Assembly (NCBI GenBank): GCA_910585645.1
Contig: CAJUFP010000001.1
Coordinates: forward strand, 45,785-109,784
Length of the DNA stretch: 64,000 nt
Direction: 5' to 3'
Origin: an uncultured Hungatella sp.
Lineage (GTDB): Bacteria; Bacillota; Clostridia; Lachnospirales; Lachnospiraceae
Position 1 is the stretch's first letter, and each line of letters opens with the position of its first letter. The position numbers were made by a program, and so were the translations under genes. Shown here in pieces: positions 7,822 through 15,938 of the stretch. The notes beneath the pieces are model-generated. The model worked only from the letters and a program-made list of their open reading frames with translations. It ran no database searches and was not told where the DNA came from.

Positions 7822-9234
7822 TCATTGTCTGCTGCTGCTGAAATTAATCGCTTTCCGCTCAATCTGCCCCCAGACGTTTTGCTTTTTCCCCCGTCCCAGA
7901 GCCGTCACCCGCACCCAGGCCAGAATAAACCGCAGGCAGGAAACCTCCACCGCGCACAGCCCCACAGCCTTGACGCCGTCCACAAACGTCAGCTTCAGAT
8001 CAATGGTGTGGACCCGCGCGAAAAACGCCGTCAAGGACAAGATGGAAGAATACACCACATAAATGCCCAGATACAAAAGCATGTAGGGAATGTTGAGAAA
8101 ATCCATCATCCAGGCCGCGGCCATGGTCACGGTCCCAAACACCTCAATGTACGGGGACAAAAGCTCGTATATCAAAAAATACAGATAGGAAATGAATCCA
8201 ACGGCGCCATACCTGGGATTGCCCAGAATCCTCCGGTGCCTGACCATGCTCTGATACAGGCCAATATGCCACCGCCTCCGCTGCTTGCACAGATCCGACA
8301 ATTTTTCCGGCGCCTGGGTCCAGCAGATGGCGTCTGTGGCGTACCGGATCCTGTACTCTATGCCGTGTTCCCGGCAGTACACATGAAGCTTAACCACCAG
8401 CTCCATGTCCTCCCCCATAGTCGTCACGTCGTACCCTCCCGCTTCCATGACCACATTCTTTTTAAACAGCCCGAAGGCCCCTGACACGATGATATTGCCG
8501 TTAAACTTGTCAAAAAGGATCCGGGAGGCCAGAAACGAGCGGTCATATTCCAGCACCTGCATACAGGCCAGCAGCTTTTTAGGCATGCGGTACTTCACCA
8601 GCCTGCCGTCCTGTATCTGGGCTCCGTTGCAGGGCCGCACCGCGCCGCCTACTGCCACCACCCGGTCATCCTCCAGCACAGGCCGCGCGATCTTTTTCAG
8701 GGAATCGCTCTGCAGCACCGAATCCGCGTCAATGCAGAGAAAATAAGGGTACTTTGCCATATTGATCCCCATGTTCAGGGCGTCCGCCTTTCCGCCGTTC
8801 TTCTTCCTGATCAGGGTAATGGGCGCCTTGTATCCATTGGTCTCAAACACGGCCTCCGCAGCCTGGCAGGGCAGCTTCCTCTGAATGGGGCGGTTTACCC
8901 GGACCATATGAAAGGCCTCCTCCATAACCTGCGCCGTGCCGTCCGTGGACCCGTCGTCCACCACCACGATCTCATACAGCAGATAGTCCAGGGATAAAAG
9001 GGATTCAACGGTAGCTTTGATGGTAATGCTCTCGTTGTGGGCAGGCACAAGGATGGACACCGGCATATAATAATCCCTCTGCAGTTCATTTTTAAGGGCA
9101 TTGTTCCGCTTCGCGTTGTACAGGGACGTGGTGCCAACCGTGACAGACAGAAAGAGGAAGCTGGCATATCCCACCATATACAGGACAAAAAAGATACCTA
9201 CACCGTGAAAAAACACCTGAAACGCTTCTCTCAT
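7822..9234 (-). CDS. Processive family-2 glycosyltransferase (polysaccharide synthase)
   Basis: Membrane polysaccharide synthase, 470 aa, of the cellulose/poly-N-acetylglucosamine synthase type. An N-terminal membrane helix (about 9-35) precedes the GT-A domain with DDGSTDGT (93-100), the metal-binding DAD (169-171), the general-base region GED (274-276) and the processivity motif QRRRW (318-322). Three or four membrane helices follow (about 345-450). There is no PilZ domain, so any c-di-GMP control must come from another subunit, plausibly the degenerate GGDEF-EAL protein encoded next. The start overlaps the preceding stop as ATGA. The sugar cannot be decided; PgaC/IcaA-like and cellulose-like products are both possible. 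Confidence 0.88.
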   Translation of the reverse strand: MREAFQVFFHGVGIFFVLYMVGYASFLFLSVTVGTTSLYNAKRNNALKNELQRDYYMPVSILVPAHNESITIKATVESLLSLDYLLYEIVVVDDGSTDGTAQVMEEAFHMVRVNRPIQRKLPCQAAEAVFETNGYKAPITLIRKKNGGKADALNMGINMAKYPYFLCIDADSVLQSDSLKKIARPVLEDDRVVAVGGAVRPCNGAQIQDGRLVKYRMPKKLLACMQVLEYDRSFLASRILFDKFNGNIIVSGAFGLFKKNVVMEAGGYDVTTMGEDMELVVKLHVYCREHGIEYRIRYATDAICWTQAPEKLSDLCKQRRRWHIGLYQSMVRHRRILGNPRYGAVGFISYLYFLIYELLSPYIEVFGTVTMAAAWMMDFLNIPYMLLYLGIYVVYSSILSLTAFFARVHTIDLKLTFVDGVKAVGLCAVEVSCLRFILAWVRVTALGRGKKQNVWGQIERKAINFSSSRQ

Positions 9235-10346
9235 GGCCTGCCTCCCTGTATTTCCTTCCTTGCGTTGTTAAGTTCCAGACGGTACATCAGCATCTCTCTG
9301 GCGTACCGGTCATTGCCCCCGGCAGCTTCCATAAAATCCCAGCCGTACCCCTCCCGGGATTCCAGACTTACCGCCGCGTTGTAGCGCACATACCAGTTGG
9401 AGCTGTGAACCGCCCCGATCAGGGCATCCATCACTTTCTCTCCTGTATATCTGGCCAGGGACGTAACGCTGATGGCAGCGTATTCCCAGTTTAAAGGGTT
9501 TTGGTCCGAGGCGAACAAAAGGAGCGGGTCCCTGGCCGGCTCATATACATACCGCCCAAAATACCGGATAGCCAAAAGCCTCTGCTCCTTGTCCCGCCCC
9601 GGGTCCATCATGATCCGGAACATCCTGTCACAGTAGCCGCCGCTTTTGTAACGGATGTAGTTCAGGATTACCATCTGCATTTTTCCGGAAAACCTCTCAA
9701 ACTTATCCCACAAAAGCCCCATCAGCCTGTCATGGTCCCCGCCAAAAGCCAGAAGGCCGTCTGTCAGTATTTTTTCATGGATGAACCCGCCTTCCTGGTT
9801 TAGGACGGTCAGCGCCTCCACAACGCTCTCCTCAGTGCCAAAACCGCACAGCGCGTCCAGGGCATTGACCCGGCAGTAAAGGTTCTGCTTTCTCATGTAC
9901 TGGACCAAAATCTTTTCCAGCGCGTCTGCCTCCATATGCCTTTGCGCCTGGTTTTTGGACAGGAAATAGGCATAATAGGCGGACTGCATGGTATCCCGGC
10001 CAAGATACACCGTCGCAAGCTGAAGGAACACGGGCTGTATCTGCCTTTTGTACTCCAGGTCCGCGGGGGACTCGCCAGTTTCCAGGCAAGTCTCCAGCGC
10101 ATGGTCAAAGGCCACCAGATTTTTCACCCGTCGCAGCTTTCGGTAGAGGTAACGGATATGTTTTTGTTCCACTGCCTTTCCCTGCCGGATAAGCTCCAGC
10201 TGAATCTCCACCTGGGCCGCAAGCGCCCTGCTCCTTCTTTCCAGCCTCATTTCCTGCTTTTTCAGGACCATACTGTTGACAATATTGAACACCAGCATAC
10301 TAAAACACACAGCCCCATACCCGTATAACAGCACCTCGCTGCCCAT
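9231..10346 (-). CDS. HEAT-repeat membrane protein of exopolysaccharide operon
   Basis: A 371-aa protein with one N-terminal membrane helix (about 6-27) followed by a basic coiled-coil-like stretch (LKKQEMRLERRSRALAAQ) and alpha-helical repeats of HEAT type. The repeats are clearest at the C-terminus: EQRLLAIRYFGRYVYEPARDPLL, NWEYAAISVTSLARY, NWYVRYNAAVSLESREG. HEAT scaffolds mediate protein-protein contact, so it may assemble the synthase with the hydrolase or sensor. AGGAGG lies 9 nt before the ATG; its TGA overlaps the synthase start by 4 nt, suggesting equal production of the two. Confidence 0.8.
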   Translation of the reverse strand: MGSEVLLYGYGAVCFSMLVFNIVNSMVLKKQEMRLERRSRALAAQVEIQLELIRQGKAVEQKHIRYLYRKLRRVKNLVAFDHALETCLETGESPADLEYKRQIQPVFLQLATVYLGRDTMQSAYYAYFLSKNQAQRHMEADALEKILVQYMRKQNLYCRVNALDALCGFGTEESVVEALTVLNQEGGFIHEKILTDGLLAFGGDHDRLMGLLWDKFERFSGKMQMVILNYIRYKSGGYCDRMFRIMMDPGRDKEQRLLAIRYFGRYVYEPARDPLLLFASDQNPLNWEYAAISVTSLARYTGEKVMDALIGAVHSSNWYVRYNAAVSLESREGYGWDFMEAAGGNDRYAREMLMYRLELNNARKEIQGGRP

Positions 10347-10372
10347 TTCCCGTCACCTCCTGCCAAAGCCCG

Positions 10373-12622
10373 TCACGGCTCCAGAGCCCAGTACGCTTTC
10401 AGCATGTAGTAGGACTCCTTCAGCCGCTCATGAAAGGTTACCTTTTTCCCCCAGCCCTTTAAGGGAACTTTTGTCATGGGAATCCGGTGAACGCTTCCGC
10501 CGGACCACCCTATGCCCACATACATCTCTTTGATGTGGAGATTTTCAATCCCGTAATGTTCATAGTAATCGTCGTGTATCATCATCTCCGACGGATTGGA
10601 AAAGTTCAAAAGCTGCCAGGGTATCCGCATCTCCACAAAATCCCCCGCAAAGATAAAGTCCGCCAGGGAGTCAAATTCCTCTGCCTTCGGGTTCCCATTG
10701 CCGTACCGCAGCACCCCGGTCTCATACTTTACCCCGGTTGGAGTGGTGGATTTGCGGTCAGGCAGAACGCCGCTTAATATAAGCGGCAGGTATATCCGCT
10801 CAAAATGGGGCGTGCTGACCTCCGGCGGATTGATGTAGGGATCGTCCAGGTAATAAGGCCCTCCGTAGGTAGACAGAAGGGCCTCATACCGTTTCTGTAC
10901 CACCACCCGGCTGTGGTCCCTCCCCCGGATGACCACCAGAAAGTCGCAGGCCCGCTCAAAAGCCACCTCATAGTCGCTGCACCAGGTACTGCCGCTTTTA
11001 GGCGTAATATCCAGGGGAATATACAAGGTGTCCTTCTCCTGGTCAAACCCTTCTTTTCTCACCAGAAAGTAGATAAATTTCTCGTCATATTTCATGGACA
11101 GCTCCATGTTTTCGGAAGTCATCACCACATCGCTGCCGCTCCACTCTGAGATATCCCCGTCCACATAGCAGACGCTCTCCTCTTTTCCAGGGTCAAAAGA
11201 CAAAAGCCCAAAGTATTGCTCATTGGTCTGACAGTCGCTCCAGTAAGGCGTCTTGTCCAGGTCTATGGCGTGCAGGGTGTTCCAGGTCCTCTTAAACCAC
11301 TCATCCTGCCAGGTAAACACACAGCTTCCGGCGCATCCCGCGTCCATAATATCCCGGTAACAGTCAATAAGGGCCTGCCCCTGCTCCTGTTCCGTCATAT
11401 GCCCCTGATTCCGCCCTGTGTTCACATCCCTCTGGGCCATGCCCCTTCCCGTGGTAACGCCGTACTCCGAGATAACCACCGGAATCGTGTGATACCGGTT
11501 CAGAGCCTTTAAATAGGCTGCGTATGTATTATACCGCCCTCTGGAATCATAGTAGTCTTTATCCGTCACATAATCCTCAATCCTGGCCCCCTTTAACAGG
11601 GATGTGTGGTATTCCAGGTTCTTTCGGATAACCTCCCCTAAGCGCTCGTCAATCATTTCCTCACTGTACTGGCTGCCTTCCCTCATGATCTCCAGGTAAT
11701 CGGGGAAATACGGGTACACGTGATAGGAGGCAAACATCCCTGCCTGAAACTCCTCCCTGACTTTGATATGTTCCACATCAACGCAGGCGATCTTATACCG
11801 GTAGGAGGTGACCACAACCGGGTACACAAAGGGGTCTGTGGTGGGCCAGTTGGAAAACGCCACCAGCCTCTGCTGCTTGTACCTGCTGCTCTCATACTCG
11901 ATCATCTTATCCCCCACCTGACAGAGAAACGCCTCAAAAGCCGTGGCCCCCTCTGTGTACAGATATTTTCCGGAATAGACATGTTTATCTTCGCTCTTTT
12001 CATTGGTATAGACCACCAGACTGCTCTCCCACTCCACACCGATGATATACCCCAGCACCCAGGGCGAGATATCCTTCCGATACCTTCCGCTTCCGTTTCC
12101 CTCCCCCAGATTAAGACTTTTCTTCCCATGGATAATATCCACAATGGTACGGCAGTCCGAAAGCAGAGGCTCCAAAAGCTCCTCATCAAAAGCATCTCTG
12201 TGGGAGTTAAAAATGTAATCATTGATCCACACTCCATGGAGCAGATACAGCGGCTCCTCTCTCCCCTGGTTATACTCATAAAACGCGTCATAAAAATCAT
12301 CCTGCAAAATCGTATAAACCCTGATGGTATTAGCCCCCAGCTCCTGGATCTGCCCAAACCACCGAAGATACGTTTCCTTGTCAATGGCATAATCCGTAGC
12401 CCACTTCCCCGGCATCCCCACCCCCATATCCACCCCCCGTATCTCAAAAGGGGTATTCGCCGTTTGCTGCTTTAAGTAAATATTTTTTCCATTTACGGTT
12501 GCAAGACAGGTAACGGCAGAATCCGGATCCATATCTATGTAGACGCCGTGACGGTAGTAAATGGTATTGGCTATAAACAGAAGGACAATCAGGGTACAGA
12601 TCGTAATGATAAATTTTTTCAT
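10373..12622 (-). CDS. Membrane-anchored glycoside hydrolase-like protein
   Basis: A 749-aa protein with an uncleaved anchor at residues 3-21, so the body is extracellular. Residues of about 55-460 resemble a clan-A (GH2/GH5-like) TIM barrel: FEIRGVDMGVGMPG and LGANTIRVYT at the start, a candidate acid/base Glu in GVEWES (E197 or E199), and a candidate nucleophile Glu386 in VVISEYG, then SCVFTWQDEW. Residues of about 480-740 form a beta-rich C-terminal domain resembling carbohydrate-binding modules of the CBM9-like type (DGDISEWSGSDVV, LYIPLDITP). It may cut, remodel or transfer the polymer at the surface. It follows the CotH gene by 38 bp. Substrate unknown. Confidence 0.75.
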   Translation of the reverse strand: MKKFIITICTLIVLLFIANTIYYRHGVYIDMDPDSAVTCLATVNGKNIYLKQQTANTPFEIRGVDMGVGMPGKWATDYAIDKETYLRWFGQIQELGANTIRVYTILQDDFYDAFYEYNQGREEPLYLLHGVWINDYIFNSHRDAFDEELLEPLLSDCRTIVDIIHGKKSLNLGEGNGSGRYRKDISPWVLGYIIGVEWESSLVVYTNEKSEDKHVYSGKYLYTEGATAFEAFLCQVGDKMIEYESSRYKQQRLVAFSNWPTTDPFVYPVVVTSYRYKIACVDVEHIKVREEFQAGMFASYHVYPYFPDYLEIMREGSQYSEEMIDERLGEVIRKNLEYHTSLLKGARIEDYVTDKDYYDSRGRYNTYAAYLKALNRYHTIPVVISEYGVTTGRGMAQRDVNTGRNQGHMTEQEQGQALIDCYRDIMDAGCAGSCVFTWQDEWFKRTWNTLHAIDLDKTPYWSDCQTNEQYFGLLSFDPGKEESVCYVDGDISEWSGSDVVMTSENMELSMKYDEKFIYFLVRKEGFDQEKDTLYIPLDITPKSGSTWCSDYEVAFERACDFLVVIRGRDHSRVVVQKRYEALLSTYGGPYYLDDPYINPPEVSTPHFERIYLPLILSGVLPDRKSTTPTGVKYETGVLRYGNGNPKAEEFDSLADFIFAGDFVEMRIPWQLLNFSNPSEMMIHDDYYEHYGIENLHIKEMYVGIGWSGGSVHRIPMTKVPLKGWGKKVTFHERLKESYYMLKAYWALEP

Positions 12623-12660
12623 AGGCAGCAGCTTTCCATTAATAAATATTTGCTCTCCTC

Positions 12661-14136
12661 TTAATGCTCATACACCTTATTCCGCGAGTAATGCCCATAC
12701 TGCTCCAACGCATGCACATTCTCATCCAGCCATTCCCCTCTGGCAGCCAGCCACCCTTTCAGCTGCTCCACCGCTTCCTCATGGCTGCGCAGATTCCGCT
12801 CCTCCGGGATCAGCCCGCCCCATCCCTCAATCTCCGCTTTCCACCGCTCATTATTCCTCTCCACAGCCGGCCCCAGAAACGCAAGGGTCTCCTCAATATA
12901 CTCTGTCAGATACTCCTGGCTAAGAAAACTCTTCCTCAGCTCCTCATACCGCCTCTGGATCCTTTTCACAAACCGCTCATCCTTCATCAGCATAAAGTAC
13001 CACGCTTTCTCGTTCATAAAAAACCCCTGAGGCCCCACCGCCTCCTCCCGGTAATTATCACAGGAATTGTTAAAATCCCACACGCACAGCTTAAACTTCC
13101 CTCCCACCTCCTTGTAGATGTAGGTAGAATAACTGCCTGCGTCCAGGTTCTTCGTAAACTCATGGATAACATAATAATCCACAAAGCTGTCCACATCAAT
13201 CCACTGCTCATATCCGTACTTGTCCGAATCATAATCAAAGGAAAACAGCGCCTTCTCAAATGCCGAGTAGTCCAGCTCGATATGCTTTGCCATCTCCTCT
13301 GTAAGCTTGGTCTTCCCCGGATAGCGGATCGCGATATCCTGTGGAGTCTGGAACATCCGCTCCGAGTACGTGTAAATATCCCGCACAGTCTCCAGATCCG
13401 CCTCCGTAGGCCTGTCGTACCGCAGAAGATACCCTGTAAGCTGGGCATTCTTCACATTGGCAGTCAGATTCAGCCGGCAGTCCTCTCCCCCTGTGACGCT
13501 CTCCACCATCAGGTACAGGCCCTCATACTGCCCGTCCACCACCACCTCGCAGAACCGCGCGTTGGGGGCATAATCCATAATCTCCCCGGAAATGTTGTAC
13601 CACATATAATTCCGCACCAGAGATTTGTCCAGGATCGGCCCGTTTAACACCCACTCGTGATGAGCGTCCATTCCCATGACGGAAATACTCCTCTTCTTCC
13701 CCTCCCCGTCAACAAGCTGGAGGGCATAGGGCGTCTTTGGAAACCGTCTGGACGTATTGCCCCGGACCCGCAGCCGACACTCTGTAGAAAACGCGGGCGT
13801 ATCGTCCAGATGATTGTTGGAATCCTCATTGTCAATAACCGTAAGATTCACGCCCACCGTAGTGTCTCCGTCCGGCGCCTTGGTATAAGTCATCTGCCCA
13901 AACCGGTCCCTCGCCTCAGTAACCGCCCCGGGTATGGTCTGCCCCCTGGTATCAATGACCACAAGAGGCAGATGGGAACACAGCCCGGAGCCGCCGCAGT
14001 CACAGCCCTCATCCCGTCGCCCAATCAGGTGATGGTGGACGCGGTTTTGCCCTTCCACAGTGTCTGCCTGGGAAAAAAACGCGGCTGCTATCAGCAAAAA
14101 AACGGACATCCCTATGCCCAGCACCCTGTACTTCAT
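12661..14136 (-). CDS. CotH family protein (extracellular kinase-like)
   Basis: Spore-coat-kinase-like protein, 491 aa from ATG at 14136 (GAGG 8 nt upstream); an in-frame ATG at 14178 has no ribosome binding site. A signal or anchor helix (VLGIGMSVFLLIAAAFF) leads into the CotH fold: RVRGNTSRRFPKTPYALQLVDGEGKKRSI, HHEWVLNGPILDKSLVRNYMWYNI, EVVVDGQYEGLYLMVESV and the catalytic-side WDFNNSCDNY. CotH of Bacillus spores is an atypical protein kinase, but CotH genes next to VTC and DUF4956 genes are a separate, non-sporulation context in many Firmicutes. The target here is unknown and could be a protein or the polymer itself. Confidence 0.85.
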   Translation of the reverse strand: MKYRVLGIGMSVFLLIAAAFFSQADTVEGQNRVHHHLIGRRDEGCDCGGSGLCSHLPLVVIDTRGQTIPGAVTEARDRFGQMTYTKAPDGDTTVGVNLTVIDNEDSNNHLDDTPAFSTECRLRVRGNTSRRFPKTPYALQLVDGEGKKRSISVMGMDAHHEWVLNGPILDKSLVRNYMWYNISGEIMDYAPNARFCEVVVDGQYEGLYLMVESVTGGEDCRLNLTANVKNAQLTGYLLRYDRPTEADLETVRDIYTYSERMFQTPQDIAIRYPGKTKLTEEMAKHIELDYSAFEKALFSFDYDSDKYGYEQWIDVDSFVDYYVIHEFTKNLDAGSYSTYIYKEVGGKFKLCVWDFNNSCDNYREEAVGPQGFFMNEKAWYFMLMKDERFVKRIQRRYEELRKSFLSQEYLTEYIEETLAFLGPAVERNNERWKAEIEGWGGLIPEERNLRSHEEAVEQLKGWLAARGEWLDENVHALEQYGHYSRNKVYEH

Positions 14137-14187
14137 ATCCAGTCCCTCTTCCCCGGCAAATTCCGTGCCCGGCCCCATCAGCCGCCA

Positions 14188-14865
14188 TCAGCTGCTGATA
14201 TCGTCATTCTGTGTCACTACATTAAAATACTCTATATTGCCAATGGCATAGATCTCATCCACAATGCTTTTTCCTGTCCTCTGCTTCTTCTCAAAAACTC
14301 TTTTATTCAACTCATAGATAAATTCCATGTGAGTCTCCGTAGAATTTTTTACCCGCAGCGTGGCTTTTCTGGAAAACCGCTGAAAGATCAAAGCCTCCAC
14401 CTGTCCCTCATTCATGCGGGCCGTGCGGATGATCATCAACACCCGGTTGTCATTGCGGATCCTCCCAAACAGCAGAAGGACCATAAAAATAAACCCGCTT
14501 CCAATGGCCGCCACCATATAGTCCCCTGCTCCGCAGCAAATACCTGTCACAATGGTCCAGAAAATATACACCGTATCCCTGGAATCCTTAACAGCTGTCC
14601 GAAACCGCACGATAGACAGCGCGCCAACCATGCCAAGGGACATGGCCAGATTATTTCCGATGACGATCATTACCGTTGTAGTTATAATAGTCAGGGTTAC
14701 CAGGGAGACATTAAACTTCTTGCTGTAGATGCTCCCGTCATGGGAAAGCCGATAAGAAAGAAAAATAAACAGGCCTATCACCGTGGCCATGGACAGTCTT
14801 GCCAGGATCGCTTCTATGGACAGATCACTGGGTGAACCAAACATTTCAAAAAGCTCTTTTTTCAT
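14188..14865 (-). CDS. DUF4956 membrane protein
   Basis: A 225-aa protein from ATG at 14865, preceded by AGAGGCG. Three or four membrane helices lie in about the first 125 residues (MATVIGLFIFLSY, VTLTIITTTVMIVIGNNLAMSLGMVGALSIVRF, FWTIVTGICCGAGDYMVAAIGSGFIFMVLLLFG), followed by a cytoplasmic C-terminal domain of about 100 residues. The GALSIVRFRTAVKD stretch is the most typical part of DUF4956. No biochemical role is established; the gene regularly neighbours VTC-domain polymerases, so a role in polyphosphate or polymer export is a reasonable guess. Confidence 0.85.
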   Translation of the reverse strand: MKKELFEMFGSPSDLSIEAILARLSMATVIGLFIFLSYRLSHDGSIYSKKFNVSLVTLTIITTTVMIVIGNNLAMSLGMVGALSIVRFRTAVKDSRDTVYIFWTIVTGICCGAGDYMVAAIGSGFIFMVLLLFGRIRNDNRVLMIIRTARMNEGQVEALIFQRFSRKATLRVKNSTETHMEFIYELNKRVFEKKQRTGKSIVDEIYAIGNIEYFNVVTQNDDISS

Positions 14866-14881
14866 AGATAACGCCTCTTTG

Positions 14882-15574
14882 CTATGTAGAATGAAGCCCC
14901 ACGCTTCTGGACAGCCCATACTTGCTGACGGAAATCTCCGAGCAGTTCACCGAACTGACCAGCTCCTTTATGTAGCTTGGAAGAAACCCGTTATATTTAA
15001 CCTCCAACACTGCATGAAACGGGTCCCAAACCGGGTATTGAATCAGTTCTTCCGAAAATATATCAAAACAGCTTTCTGTGGCCCTCATATCCTTGTCAAT
15101 GGTAATGCGTATCCGGTTTTCCCTTGCCACAAAAGCCTTCCGCCGGTACTCCACCACAGCCTTGGGCCGGTAACACATACGGTTCATGAGCCCGTAGCAC
15201 TCCGCCGCAAAGGCTTCTGAAAACTGTAACAGAGGGGAGTAGTCGCCCTGCAGAAGCTTTTGCCCGTCCTCCCTTTTCAGTGGAAGAGAGCGCTTTCTCT
15301 GATAAGGCCCCTCCTTCTGTTTCATCTCCAGCATGGCAAAGTCCCCCCGCGGGTCGTAATTTCGCAGGCGGATCTTCCTGCGCAGCTCCATGCCGTCCAG
15401 TTTATCCCTGTAATCGTTGTCATCCAGCGTGTCAAAATACAGGGAACGGATCCGATAGCCGTCGGCGCCATTGTGCTTATCTTCCATCATGATCCTGCCA
15501 AGACGATAGCATAACTCATGACTGCGCCTGATATTCAGAAGATATTTTTTCTCCTGCCTTAAAACCTCATTCAT
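14882..15574 (-). CDS. VTC-domain protein (polyphosphate polymerase-like)
   Basis: First gene of the exopolysaccharide operon, 230 aa from ATG at 15574 (AAGG 5 nt upstream). It matches the VTC tunnel fold: EKKYLLN, IRSLYFDTLDDNDY, RRKIRLRNYD, LEMKQKEGPYQRKRSLPL, VVEYRRKAFV, RIRITIDKDMRA and VLEVKYNGFLPSYIKEL. The conserved Lys/Arg and Glu residues that line the triphosphate tunnel and bind metal are present. In yeast Vtc4 this domain makes polyphosphate from ATP; bacterial relatives are less studied. It contains no SPX domain. It may supply polyphosphate to, or act on, the product of the operon. Confidence 0.85.
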   Translation of the reverse strand: MNEVLRQEKKYLLNIRRSHELCYRLGRIMMEDKHNGADGYRIRSLYFDTLDDNDYRDKLDGMELRRKIRLRNYDPRGDFAMLEMKQKEGPYQRKRSLPLKREDGQKLLQGDYSPLLQFSEAFAAECYGLMNRMCYRPKAVVEYRRKAFVARENRIRITIDKDMRATESCFDIFSEELIQYPVWDPFHAVLEVKYNGFLPSYIKELVSSVNCSEISVSKYGLSRSVGLHST

Positions 15575-15599
15575 GGCTGGCAGCCTTCCTTTCTTTCGC

Positions 15600-15763
15600 A
15601 AAGTACCCTCGAAATCTTTATACCCAAATCCGCAGGAAGATTTCTGTCAGACATGCACTTATTTATGAGGCGTGCATGGCATGTTGGTTGATTGAATCGG
15701 GGTTGCATCTGACAAAACTCCGTCTCCGAAAAGGGCTTGCAGGGAAGACTCCGGGGGTACTCT
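15600..15763 (-). ncRNA. Candidate structured leader RNA of the exopolysaccharide operon
   Basis: The transcript leader between the -10 box and the VTC gene can form a closed, multi-stem fold. P1 joins 15755-15763 with 15600-15608 (AGTACCC/GGGTACT extended to 9 bp with one wobble). P2 pairs 15743-15749 with 15722-15727 (GTCT[T]CC/GGAGAC, one bulge). P3 pairs 15704-15713 with 15646-15657 (GTCAGA/TCTGAC plus TGCA/TGCA, two-nt bulge). The closing helix ends 25 nt before the start codon, where a switch could act. It does not match the c-di-GMP-I riboswitch consensus as I know it. Found by eye, not folded by program. Confidence 0.45.
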
Positions 15764-15768
15764 TCCAC

Positions 15769-15774
15769 ATTATA
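15769..15774 (-). promoter_or_regulatory. -10 box of the exopolysaccharide operon
   Basis: A perfect TATAAT on the minus strand, immediately before the structured leader. The -35 region is weak (CTTAAA at 17 nt spacing), which would suit an activated promoter. About 195 nt separate it from the VTC start codon. Confidence 0.55.
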
Positions 15775-15938
15775 GCAAAAAAATAAACGGTTTTAAGCAG
15801 TCAGGAATGAATCGCGGTTTTTAAGGTATGGTTTGTAAATGGTTGTAGGGAAGGTAATCCGGTGGTAAAATAAGGGGAAGGTAAGGGCCATATTGTCCTG
15901 AGCCTGTACTGTGATCAAAGAAAGGATGAGCTGCGATC

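Noticed and set aside
15571..15768. 65-codon minus-strand open frame upstream of the VTC gene
   Set aside because: No ribosome binding site or recognisable family, it overlaps the leader stems, and it begins immediately after the -10 box. Treated as leader RNA instead.
15600..15768. c-di-GMP-I (GEMM) riboswitch upstream of the exopolysaccharide operon
   Set aside because: Expected from function, but the GEMM consensus elements, such as the GNRA tetraloop with its receptor, could not be found. Left as an unassigned structured leader.
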